Shown here: positions 1-8,926 of the stretch, in pieces
How the letters are laid out: every line of letters begins with the position of its first letter
How positions within the stretch are numbered: position 1 is the stretch's first letter
Assembly: GCA_031292255.1 (NCBI GenBank)
Contig: JARLHN010000038.1
Location: forward strand, 49,324 to 113,323
DNA length: 64,000 nt
Reading direction: 5' to 3'
DNA from: Oryzomonas sp.
GTDB lineage: Bacteria; Desulfobacterota; Desulfuromonadia; Geobacterales; Pseudopelobacteraceae
Position numbers and translations under genes: made by a program
Notes under the pieces: model-generated
Databases searched by the model: none
What the model was told of the DNA's origin: nothing
Seen by the model: the letters and a program-made list of their open reading frames with translations, nothing else

Positions 1-680
1 GCCCGTCGGACCCTGACGCCAAAATCGTGATCGGCAAAATATCCATAGAACAATGGATCAAGTCCGCCAATCGCATTCAACACTTTTCTGGAAACCAGGA
101 AAGCATCGCCAGTGAGAAATTTGTCGAATCCCAGTTCATCTCCATGATTATTCAAGATCATTCTGGAAAATCGGAACAATTCCTCCAATCCCGTCAGGTC
201 CCTGTCCGGTATGATATTGTGGGAGGAAAATCCGTTGTCCACAAAATTGGAACACCCGCGAACAATGCCAAATTCGTCGGAGTGCCGTGCAACAGCCAGC
301 AGCGTGGAGATATAGTCAGGCGTCACCAGCACGTCATTTGAAATGAATATGACATATTTCCCGGTGGCGTGGGAAAGTATGGCGTTGAGGCTGCCGCTGT
401 ATTCAAGATTCTTATGGAAACTGAACACCTTCGTGTTCGGATGATAGAGTGCGGCCTCACAAAACAAATCGAGTGTTTGGTCCGGAGAAAAGTCATCGAC
501 CAGAATCAACTCAAAATCACCTTCGACGCTCGAAAACAGGGCCGTCAGAGTGGCGTGGGTAGTGTCGCTATTCCCGTGGGCGGAGATGCCGATGGTCACT
601 TCACCATCCAACCGCACCCTGGAAAAAGCACTCAAGGACATCGATGGAAAAAGGGCATATGATCCTGATTCCGGCTTCAT
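1..680 (-). CDS. Family 2 glycosyltransferase, 3' part cut by the window edge
   Basis: About 226 residues are visible, running off the left edge. The start is an ATG at 680 that overlaps the stop of the upstream TPR/GT41 gene (ATGA), which indicates translational coupling; a second in-frame ATG lies at 641. After about 28 residues the GT-A fold begins with VTIGISAHGNSD, then LILVDDFSPDQT (first acidic motif) and GKYVIFISNDVLVTPDY, where a DxD-like motif would be expected but the sequence reads SND. A later segment, LTGDAFLVSRKVLNAIGGLD, is typical of the acceptor side of GT2 enzymes. It should transfer a sugar from a nucleotide donor; donor and acceptor cannot be read from sequence. Its place behind two other glycosylation-type genes and the pilins suggests modification of a protein or surface glycan. 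Confidence 0.85.
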   Translation of the reverse strand, partial: MKPESGSYALFPSMSLSAFSRVRLDGEVTIGISAHGNSDTTHATLTALFSSVEGDFELILVDDFSPDQTLDLFCEAALYHPNTKVFSFHKNLEYSGSLNAILSHATGKYVIFISNDVLVTPDYISTLLAVARHSDEFGIVRGCSNFVDNGFSSHNIIPDRDLTGLEELFRFSRMILNNHGDELGFDKFLTGDAFLVSRKVLNAIGGLDPLFYGYFADHDFGVRVRR

Positions 681-3600
681 CCGGTATGCTCGCCCGATTG
701 CCCTTCGGAATTCTTTTCCCATGAAAGCCAGATTTGACGATAGATATCCTCAAGCGTTCGGGTAAATCCGGCGCCGTCACACAGTGGCGATGCAGCCATT
801 CTCCGGCGCATCCCCTGCCTGAGTCTCGAAAGCCGGTCAAGGTCCGCGGAAAGTCCCGCGGCAATATCCACGTAATCCGCACCGGTATCCGCGGATAGAT
901 CGTCAAGATCCAGCATCTTGAGAAAACCTTTTGTCTGGCGGCTGACGGGACGATCTCCGGCCAACGTGACCACCGGAACACCCATCCAAAGGGCTTCGCA
1001 ACTGGTGAGTCCGCCGGTATAGGGGAAAGGATCCAATGCGATATCGATATCGTTATATTCGTCCCTCATGATAAACAGTGGCGACTGCCCCCTGAATTCT
1101 ATTCGCCGGCGCGGAATGCCGTGCAGCGCAAAGAGTATGCGAAAATAATCCCGAACCGCTCCGTTATCCAGGGTTTTCCATTTCAGCACCAGCCTCGAAG
1201 CAGGCACGCGCTTCAATATTTCGCACCAGGCCTGAATGACGTCCGGGGTCAATTTGGCAATATTATTGAAACAGCCAAAGGTAATATAACCGTTTTTAAA
1301 TGCGGGAAGCGATTCCACGTCCGGGCAGATGGACGGCGGCGTGTAGCAGAAGCGGTTGTGCGGCATTCTTACCACCGTCTCGCGATACCACAGCTCGCAC
1401 CCGTCCGGGACCGTGTCAAAATCGGAGATTACATAATCCATGGTGGCAAGACCGGTCGTATTGAAATACCCCAGCCATGAAACCTGGACAGGCGCGGCGC
1501 GGCGGGAGAAGACCGGCAGGCGGTTGCCCGCGGAGTGTCCCGACAAATCGACGAGAATATCGATCCGGTCCTGCTGCAGCAGGGTAAAAAAATCATCATC
1601 GGACATTTCTTTGATGTCCCGCCAGTGCTCGGCATATTTGATGATTTCCCTGGAGATCTCGTCTTGTATGTCGTTGTTGCTGTAGCAGAATATCTCAAAT
1701 TTGCTTCTGTCGTGGTTACGGGCAATTGCCTGAAAGAATATCCCGCCCGCATGGTGGTGAAAATCGGCTGAAACGTAGCCGATGCGCAGCCTGCCGCCTT
1801 GCTTGAGCCGGTCGCTGAAATCCAGTCCGGAGAGAGGCTTGCCATGGGTTTTGTCCCAGGCGCAACTCTCCTCATAGATATCCATTTGAGAGCAGGACGA
1901 AATGTAGTTCATTGCAAACAGAATGTTGGATTGAATGCCGGGATTGTCCGGCGCCAGCTCCCGTGCCCGTTTCAGGTGTTCGACAGCTCCTGCCGCGTCG
2001 CCGTGCGAAAGCTTCAGTTCGGATAACAGACATAATGCCGTTGCATCATCCGGCCTCATTCGGGCAGCGGTTTCATACGCGTCAAGGGCTTCAAGATACA
2101 GCCCCTTTTCGCGGGCGGCATTGCCGAGATTTATGTATGCATCGGGATTGTCCGGCGTCAATTCGACTGCTTTACGGCACATTGCGACTGCCCGCGTATA
2201 GCTTTTCATATCTGTCAGCAACCGGCCGAGGTTGTTGTAAGCGTCCCCAAAAGCGGGATTGAGCCGTATCGCTTTCCTGAAGCCGGCGGCGGCCTGTCTC
2301 CAAAACTCTTTGCCAAGTGCGGACCGGCAAATGCCCAGGTTATTGTACGCCTCCGCAAAACCATGATCCTTGAGCACGGCCAGCCTGAAAAATGCCGCGG
2401 CCGTGCCGTACTCCTTTGCCTCCATCCGGTCTATGCCGGAATTATAATATTCTTTCCCGCTGATTGCGTGATGAGACCGCTTCAGGGACAAAACATTCCC
2501 TTTGCCGCACCAGTCATGCCACATCTCCCGGTAGGCATGTTCAAGGCTGCGGGAAAAAAGCGCGCCGTTGCAGAGTGGCGAAACAGACAACCTGTCCCGA
2601 AACGATGCTCTCAACCGGGCCAGGACGCCGGTGTTTCCGGCAAGGCTTCGGATTTTATCAATAAAATCCTCACGGGAATCCGCCGCCAGCAATTCCTTAA
2701 GACCGCAGGATGCAAGCAAAGAAGCGGTTTGTCTGCTGATGGGTGTTCCGCCCGTTATGGTGACGACCGGGACCCCCATCCAGAGCGCTTCACAGGTCGT
2801 GGCGCCGCCATTGAAGGGGAACGTATCGAGGGCAATGTCTATATCGCCATATTCTGCCAACATTTGCGGATGGGGAGACTCTTTCCTGACTTCAATACGT
2901 TCCGTAGCCACGCCATGCTGTTCAAACTGTTCAAAAAGCCGATGCTGCACGCTCCCGGTTCCTAACGCCATAGTTTTAAGGACAATTTTCGATCTTGGCA
3001 CCGCCTTGAGTACCGCGCTCCACAAAGACACGGTTTCCGGCGTGATCTTGTGAATTTTGTTGAATGAACCGAAAGTTATGAACCCGTTTCCGAGTGCCGG
3101 AAGAGAGGTTACGTCCGGCGCATACGCAGGCGGCTCATAACAGAAACGGCCGTCCGGGAGCCGCACGACCTGTTCGGAAAACCAGCGCTCTTCTCCCGGG
3201 GGCACGGTAACGGCATCGGAAATAAGATAATCCATAGCCGTCATACCGGTCGTATTGAAGTAGCCCAACCACGAGACCTGCACCGGGGCCGGCTTGCGGG
3301 CAAAGACCAGCAGTCTGTGCAGCGAGGTGTGCCCCGAGAGGTCAACGAGAATGTCGATGCCGTCCAATCTGATCATCTCGGCGACGAGTTCGTCCGAGAG
3401 CGATTCTATGTTGCGCCAGTGTTCGGCACAAACCATCAGCTTGCGCGTCATCTCATCGAATCTGTTACAATTGTTGTAAAGGAATATTTCAAAAGCATTT
3501 CGATCGTGATGCTCGACAACCGGCTTGAAATGGTAGCTGACCGGATGCATCTTAAAATCGCCGGAAACATACCCGACCCGCAAGCGCCGGCCGGATGCAC

Positions 3601-4285
3601 AGGAATTCAGATAAGGCCTGCGGATGTATTTGCCGGCTGCATGCGACTTTCCCCAACGTTTACTTTCGCGATAGATTGCCTGCTGATCAAATCTCGATAG
3701 GTAATTCATCATAAAAAGAATATTCGTATGGGCGTTTGAAGAGTGCGACGCGAATTCAATGACGCGGGAATAATTGTGCAAGGCGAGTTCTGAATCCCCG
3801 CGTTCGCCATGGATATTCCCCATCGTCATGTAGTTCTCGGGCTGCAGCGGATCGATTTCCAAGGCCCTGGAACAGACGCTCAATGCTTCATCGAGTCGGC
3901 CGGATTTCAACAATGCCAACGACATATTCTTGAAAGCAATAGAATTGCCGGGCTCAAGATTGGTCAGGCGCTGGTAGCAATCCAGCGCCTCTTCATATTT
4001 TTGCATATCGACATAGATATTGCCAAGGTTGTTATAGGCAGCGCTAAAATCCGGATTCAAGTCCAGCGCTTTTCTGACGGAGGCAATCCCCTCCTCGCTC
4101 CTGCCCAGCTTATGGAGCACAACTCCAATGCCATGAAGGGCACGCAAGTTTTCCGGAGATTCTGAGAGAATACGTTCATAGACGGCAAGGGACTGCCCAT
4201 AATCCCCGGCAGCGTGCAGGGCAGAAGCCTCATCGCAGAGGCGATTCAACCCATCCGGTTCATTCTTTTCCCTCTGTGTCATCAA
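677..4285 (-). CDS. Tandemly duplicated TPR / GT41 (O-GlcNAc transferase-like) protein
   Basis: This 1202-residue protein contains two complete copies of the same module. Residues 15-205 are TPR repeats followed by a SPINDLY/OGT catalytic domain from about 235 to 590; a second TPR block (about 605-775) is followed by a second catalytic domain (about 805-1185). Both catalytic domains carry VDLSGH, APVQVSWLGYFNTTG, the FN..K.TP block with the conserved Lys, and CEALWMGVPVV. The catalytic-type His of the YVS.DF..H motif is present in both (DFKMHP and DFHHHA), but the following Pro is replaced by Ala in the second. GT41 enzymes add a sugar from a UDP donor to Ser/Thr of proteins, with TPRs holding the substrate. 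The start overlaps the preceding gene by ATGA. Pilin or another exported protein is a plausible target, but this is inferred only from position. Confidence 0.9.
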   Translation of the reverse strand: MMTQREKNEPDGLNRLCDEASALHAAGDYGQSLAVYERILSESPENLRALHGIGVVLHKLGRSEEGIASVRKALDLNPDFSAAYNNLGNIYVDMQKYEEALDCYQRLTNLEPGNSIAFKNMSLALLKSGRLDEALSVCSRALEIDPLQPENYMTMGNIHGERGDSELALHNYSRVIEFASHSSNAHTNILFMMNYLSRFDQQAIYRESKRWGKSHAAGKYIRRPYLNSCASGRRLRVGYVSGDFKMHPVSYHFKPVVEHHDRNAFEIFLYNNCNRFDEMTRKLMVCAEHWRNIESLSDELVAEMIRLDGIDILVDLSGHTSLHRLLVFARKPAPVQVSWLGYFNTTGMTAMDYLISDAVTVPPGEERWFSEQVVRLPDGRFCYEPPAYAPDVTSLPALGNGFITFGSFNKIHKITPETVSLWSAVLKAVPRSKIVLKTMALGTGSVQHRLFEQFEQHGVATERIEVRKESPHPQMLAEYGDIDIALDTFPFNGGATTCEALWMGVPVVTITGGTPISRQTASLLASCGLKELLAADSREDFIDKIRSLAGNTGVLARLRASFRDRLSVSPLCNGALFSRSLEHAYREMWHDWCGKGNVLSLKRSHHAISGKEYYNSGIDRMEAKEYGTAAAFFRLAVLKDHGFAEAYNNLGICRSALGKEFWRQAAAGFRKAIRLNPAFGDAYNNLGRLLTDMKSYTRAVAMCRKAVELTPDNPDAYINLGNAAREKGLYLEALDAYETAARMRPDDATALCLLSELKLSHGDAAGAVEHLKRARELAPDNPGIQSNILFAMNYISSCSQMDIYEESCAWDKTHGKPLSGLDFSDRLKQGGRLRIGYVSADFHHHAGGIFFQAIARNHDRSKFEIFCYSNNDIQDEISREIIKYAEHWRDIKEMSDDDFFTLLQQDRIDILVDLSGHSAGNRLPVFSRRAAPVQVSWLGYFNTTGLATMDYVISDFDTVPDGCELWYRETVVRMPHNRFCYTPPSICPDVESLPAFKNGYITFGCFNNIAKLTPDVIQAWCEILKRVPASRLVLKWKTLDNGAVRDYFRILFALHGIPRRRIEFRGQSPLFIMRDEYNDIDIALDPFPYTGGLTSCEALWMGVPVVTLAGDRPVSRQTKGFLKMLDLDDLSADTGADYVDIAAGLSADLDRLSRLRQGMRRRMAASPLCDGAGFTRTLEDIYRQIWLSWEKNSEGQSGEHTG

Positions 4286-6207
4286 TGGTCCTCTTTCAGG
4301 CGATCCATCAGTTTTGCCGAATAGGCTTTGTAAGGGCTGGTACCGGCAAAGGCGCCATGGGCGCGAATAAAGAAACCAAGGGCTGATTTCCTGTCATTGG
4401 CAGCCAAAGCCTTTTGCCCGAGGTTATAAATAACCATGGGGTCTTTTGTCAGTTCCCCGAGCTGTGTTTCATAGGTTCTCTTTTTTGCAGAAAGTTCTTC
4501 ACTCCTGCCGGAATCCCCCAACTGGCTCAGCATGGTTTCAAGTTGCCGGATAATGCGCTTCAATGCTTTCTCCGAGGAATTCCGGGTCTTTCTAATCACG
4601 GTTTCATAGAGTTCCAGGGCCTGATCCGGCTTACCCTCGTTGTTCAGTATTTCAGCCATCAGCAGATCGGCGGTTTCATCATACCCAAGCGAATGAAGCG
4701 TCTGACCCACAACATATTGACATTTTGCCGCTGGGATGTCACCCGCATTGTAAAGGGCATACATATAGATGTCCCGCAACCGTCTGGACTGTGGTGATTG
4801 CCTGACGGTATCTCCAAACAGGCTCACATTTTTCTGCCAGACGAGATTCCGGCTGAAGGTTTGCCAACTATACAACAACATGAGCGTTACAAGGATAGCA
4901 GCGGTTGCGCAGGCAACCGAATACCGCTGGGGCGGGCGCCCGTCAAGATACATGATAATTGCGACGATCCAGAATGCTGTTGAAATGTAGATATAACGTT
5001 CGGCATATCCGGTCCAGGCAATAGTTCCAAAAGCAAAGGGAAGAGCCGGAAGGAACATGCAGACGCCGGCAATAAAAAAGGCGGCCGGGAGGTTCAATCT
5101 GGTCAATAGCCGGAGGCAGAACAGCAAGAGCAGAATGCCGGCCAGATCATAAAGGGGATCTATTTCAAGCAGGTAGAAATTAAGCGGCAATGGAAACAGA
5201 AATTTCTTGAAATAGAACCCGCTCGCTCCAAGGAAAACCGAGATGCTGTAATTGACATCCAGCAGCATCAGCTTGACGGTTTGTCCAATTTTCCCGACAT
5301 CGGATATGTATACCATTCTTCTCAGCAGATAATAGGAAGCTGCCGTGGCACATGCAGAGCTGCCGAACAATAGCGCTTTCTTCAAATCAAGACGAAACAG
5401 GTCCTTCCATCCTCTCTCTTCCGTGAGCAAGGCGATGGAGTAACACGCGCAACCCGCAAGGGCGGCCCAGTAATTGCCGAAATAGATCATCTCCATTGCG
5501 ATGACGGCAAACATCATCAGGAAAAACGGCAGGCCCGAGGGCCTGAAGACCGATGTTGTCCTGACTGGTTGCAGGATATCGTTCTTCTTTTCAGGGCCGT
5601 AGTCAATGTCGGCGTTCAAAAGGAAAAATGCGGCCAGAATCATGCCGAATGATGCCTCTTTTGACAGTATCCCCAAGATGATGAACACTACGGCAAGAAC
5701 CAGATAAATTCTCGCCCTGGATTTGCGGTACAGGAGCAGAAACGCTGCCGATGCCAGCACAAAGTTAGCCGCCAGAATATCCGTCCGTCCCGAGATCCAG
5801 TTAACCGATTCGGTGACGATCGGATGCACCGCAAACAGGATGGCGCCGCACAGGGGGAGATAACTTTTGATGCCGTTCTTGTTGCGCACGGCGATGTGCA
5901 GGATATAAAACAGTAACAGGACATTGACAAGGTGCAGGAGAACATTATCTAGATGCATGGAACGCAGATCGAGCGCCCACAAGGTATTATCGAGATAATA
6001 ACTCAGCCCGATCAGGGGACGGTAATAACCACCGTTCACAATATGCGGCAGGAAAATACTCTTGAGGGTCAATGAACCGGCATTAAACATCCCATTCAAC
6101 ATCTCCTGGTCATCGATCAGGCATACTTCCGCATTGAGAGTGGGATAAAATACCGTCAAAACAAGCAGGCAGAGCAGAAGAAGTTGATACGGAAGGCGTA
6201 GACGCAT
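4282..6207 (-). CDS. TMTC-like multispanning membrane protein with C-terminal TPRs
   Basis: Of 641 residues, roughly 1-430 form about ten to twelve membrane spans and 470-640 form TPR repeats. Features shared with the TMTC/DUF1736-type and other GT-C proteins are an acidic pair in the first loop (D32 D33), YYRPL at 61-65, HLDN near 85 and HPIVTESVNWISGRTD at 128-143. GT-C enzymes use polyprenyl-phosphate sugars on the outer face of the membrane; TMTC proteins of animals are O-mannosyltransferases. That makes a role in glycosylating exported proteins likely but unproven. The start at 6207 lies 8 bases beyond the U-tract of the pilin-operon terminator and has no clear Shine-Dalgarno sequence. 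The stop overlaps the start of the TPR/GT41 gene (ATGA). Confidence 0.8.
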   Translation of the reverse strand: MRLRLPYQLLLLCLLVLTVFYPTLNAEVCLIDDQEMLNGMFNAGSLTLKSIFLPHIVNGGYYRPLIGLSYYLDNTLWALDLRSMHLDNVLLHLVNVLLLFYILHIAVRNKNGIKSYLPLCGAILFAVHPIVTESVNWISGRTDILAANFVLASAAFLLLYRKSRARIYLVLAVVFIILGILSKEASFGMILAAFFLLNADIDYGPEKKNDILQPVRTTSVFRPSGLPFFLMMFAVIAMEMIYFGNYWAALAGCACYSIALLTEERGWKDLFRLDLKKALLFGSSACATAASYYLLRRMVYISDVGKIGQTVKLMLLDVNYSISVFLGASGFYFKKFLFPLPLNFYLLEIDPLYDLAGILLLLFCLRLLTRLNLPAAFFIAGVCMFLPALPFAFGTIAWTGYAERYIYISTAFWIVAIIMYLDGRPPQRYSVACATAAILVTLMLLYSWQTFSRNLVWQKNVSLFGDTVRQSPQSRRLRDIYMYALYNAGDIPAAKCQYVVGQTLHSLGYDETADLLMAEILNNEGKPDQALELYETVIRKTRNSSEKALKRIIRQLETMLSQLGDSGRSEELSAKKRTYETQLGELTKDPMVIYNLGQKALAANDRKSALGFFIRAHGAFAGTSPYKAYSAKLMDRLKEDH

Positions 6208-6215
6208 GAGGCACC

Positions 6216-6247
6216 AAAAAAAAAGGGTCGGCTCACGCCAACCCTTT
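6216..6247 (-). terminator. Rho-independent terminator after the pilA-C-like gene
   Basis: Read on the minus strand, a stem AAAGGGT/ACCCTTT (6241-6247 with 6222-6228), extended by an inner GGC/GCC pair around a small loop, runs directly into nine T residues (6216-6224 on the plus strand as A). It lies 18 bases past the pilA-C stop and separates the pilins from the glycosylation-type genes. Confidence 0.9.
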
Positions 6248-6265
6248 GGTCTGCAAAAAAGGGGA

Positions 6266-6580
6266 TTACATCGAAGTCCAAGTCCCGGAAACTAAAATCG
6301 TCGTGGAAGATGCTCCATCAATAGTCGCGCCGGGCTGAACGGTTTTATACCAGAAATTCGGTTGAGAACTATTTGTTGCATACTCATGATCACCGCTTGA
6401 ATGCAGCGAATTTGCTCCATAGGCAGTTCCCCCGGATTCAACCGAAATGGTAACTTTGGTTGAAGGGGCAAAGGTGCCGCCGCCGAGTACGAGAGGAGTT
6501 GAGATTATGCACGCGTATGCCGATACCGCACACATGGTGAGAGCTATCACGAAACAGATTTTAAACAGATTCTTATTCAT
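6266..6580 (-). CDS. PilA-C-like exported partner of the short pilin
   Basis: The likely start is the ATG at 6580, preceded by AAAGGAG; this gives 104 residues (an in-frame upstream Met at 6610 has no such site). Residues 1-23 form a signal peptide (Lys-rich start, hydrophobic core, ending SAYA). The mature part is rich in Ser, Thr and Gly, with the pattern FAPSTKVTISVES...YGANSLHSSGDHEYATNS...FWYKTVQPGATI. In Geobacter the pilin is split into a short helical PilA-N and a separate globular partner, PilA-C, encoded immediately downstream; position, size and pattern all fit that partner. It would be exported and pair with PilA-N in the filament. The gene closes the pilin operon, being followed by a strong terminator. 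The many Ser/Thr residues could be glycan acceptors (inference). Confidence 0.85.
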   Translation of the reverse strand: MNKNLFKICFVIALTMCAVSAYACIISTPLVLGGGTFAPSTKVTISVESGGTAYGANSLHSSGDHEYATNSSQPNFWYKTVQPGATIDGASSTTILVSGTWTSM

Positions 6581-6646
6581 TAAAGGTCTCCTTTCAATTT
6601 TTGAAAGCAAAATAATAGAATATCTCAGCTAATTAAATCCAACCTA

Positions 6647-6859
6647 TTACAAAATGGGATATGCCTGTTGATCTGCAAAAGCAGATTCCATCTGGGTCTT
6701 GAAGTTCCTCAAGTCGCTGAGCGCAGCCGAGTTGAAGCCCTTGATGCGATATGCGGAGAACTGCGGGATGGCTACGGCGGCCAGGATACCGATGATCGCA
6801 ACAACGATCAGCAGCTCGATCAACGTAAAACCTTTTCTGCTACGAAGTTTGTTAAGCAT
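6647..6859 (-). CDS. pilA: Short type IV pilin PilA (PilA-N)
   Basis: The 70-residue prepilin has a ten-residue leader with basic residues ending in Gly, then mature FTLIELLIVVAIIGILAAVA, including the conserved Phe1 and Glu5. The mature protein is 60 residues, the truncated form typical of Geobacter. Aromatic residues fall at mature positions 1, 24, 27, 32, 43, 51 and 57. PilD would cleave and N-methylate it; PilB and PilC would assemble it, although none of these is in the window. The start at 6859 has a good site (GAAAGGAG) 6 bases upstream. A sigma-54 promoter lies about 75 bases upstream, and pilR is two genes away, so PilR-dependent control is expected. The pilA-C-like gene follows in the same operon. 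Confidence 0.95.
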   Translation of the reverse strand: MLNKLRSRKGFTLIELLIVVAIIGILAAVAIPQFSAYRIKGFNSAALSDLRNFKTQMESAFADQQAYPIL

Positions 6860-6934
6860 GTTTTTCTCCTTTCGTTGTGTATGCCTTCCAGAGGCAAAAA
6901 TAAAAAAAGCATTAACTCTATATAATCAAACCAG

Positions 6935-6950
6935 TGCAAATAGCAAACCA
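6935..6950 (-). promoter_or_regulatory. Sigma-54 (-24/-12) promoter of pilA
   Basis: On the minus strand the sequence is TGGTTTGCTATTTGCA. GG and GC have exactly the spacing required for RpoN (consensus TGGCACGN4TTGCA), and the -12 half TTGCA is perfect. Transcription would start near 6924, giving a leader of about 65 bases before pilA. It sits between the second pilin gene and pilA, so pilA can be transcribed independently of the upstream pilin. Confidence 0.8.
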
Positions 6951-7045
6951 AAAATACCATACGTCACAACAGAGCGATTTACTATCATTTTTTGGTGCTC
7001 TAAAAAAGATCATCCAATGACAAAGAACATAATGGTCACCCTGAA

Positions 7046-7060
7046 TGACAATATTTGTCA
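7046..7060. promoter_or_regulatory. Inverted repeat, candidate PilR enhancer site
   Basis: TGACAATATTTGTCA is a perfect 6-bp inverted repeat around a 3-base centre, and another TGACA half site lies at 7018-7022. The repeat is about 100 bp upstream of the -24 element of the pilA promoter, the normal distance for sigma-54 enhancer sites, and it abuts the stop codon of the second pilin. PilR of Pseudomonas recognises TGTC-containing sites; assignment here is inference. Confidence 0.5.
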
Positions 7061-7064
7061 CAAT

Positions 7065-7277
7065 TTAAAATGTGGGGTACATGTGACTATCAACATAAGC
7101 AGACTCCATATTGACCTTGAAATTCCTCAGGTCTGCCATTGCCGCCGCGTTGAAGCCTCGTTTCACGTTATATTGGTAATTTGGTAATATTATGGCGATC
7201 AGGATCCCAATGATTGCGACGACGATCATCAACTCTATAAGGGTAAAACCCCCGATGGCGCACAGTCCTTTTTTCAC
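7065..7277 (-). CDS. Second short type IV pilin, divergent PilA-N paralogue
   Basis: This 70-residue prepilin starts at a GTG (7277) with GGGAGAG about 8 bases upstream. The leader ends in Gly-Gly before FTLIELMIVVAIIGILIAII, so the prepilin peptidase motif, Phe1 and Glu5 are intact. The mature form is 60 residues, the same length as the neighbouring PilA, with matching DLRNFK..MESA and a final YP.. motif. Differences concentrate at mature 17-30, where the neighbour has AAVAIPQFSAYRIK and this one IAIILPNYQYNVKR; it also gains a C-terminal Phe. No PilA-C-like gene follows it directly. It may be a minor pilin, an alternative major pilin or a filament modifier. I saw no clear sigma-54 site in the 61 bases upstream. 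Confidence 0.88.
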   Translation of the reverse strand: MKKGLCAIGGFTLIELMIVVAIIGILIAIILPNYQYNVKRGFNAAAMADLRNFKVNMESAYVDSHMYPTF

Positions 7278-7338
7278 AAGGCTCTCCCAGTTATAATCAA
7301 ATTACCACCCTGGGCAACTTAACACTTATCCAGCCATA

Positions 7339-8703
<1,365 letters not shown>

Positions 8704-8758
8704 GGATATGCCTCGTCTGCTTTAGGGGCTGCTCGATATGTTTAATTTACAGCCGTAT

Positions 8759-8920
8759 GAGGCTCTTGCAAACATCTAAAAAGCTCCTCCCCCCTTGCGG
8801 GGAGGATTAGGATGGGGGTAAAGTTCGCCGCAAAATCTGCATATTGCAGCTTCACCCACCCCCCAGCCCCCTCCCGTCAAGGGAGGGGGAGCCCATTTGA
8901 AAGAGCTTTGCAAGAGCCTC
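8759..8920. repeat. MITE-like element with 14-bp terminal inverted repeats
   Basis: GAGGCTCTTGCAAA at 8759-8772 is repeated in perfect inverted form at 8907-8920. The 162-bp interior contains C-rich/G-rich palindromes (CCCCCTTGCGGGG; CCCCCTCCCGTCAAGGGAGGGGG) and no coding sequence. It fills almost the whole gap between pilR and the ABC permease. I saw no convincing target-site duplication. Confidence 0.7.
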
Positions 8921-8926
8921 ACCCTT

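Noticed and set aside
6880-7064. GEMM/c-di-GMP-type riboswitch before pilA
   Set aside because: The conserved GEMM blocks are absent; only the sigma-54 element and a palindrome are present.
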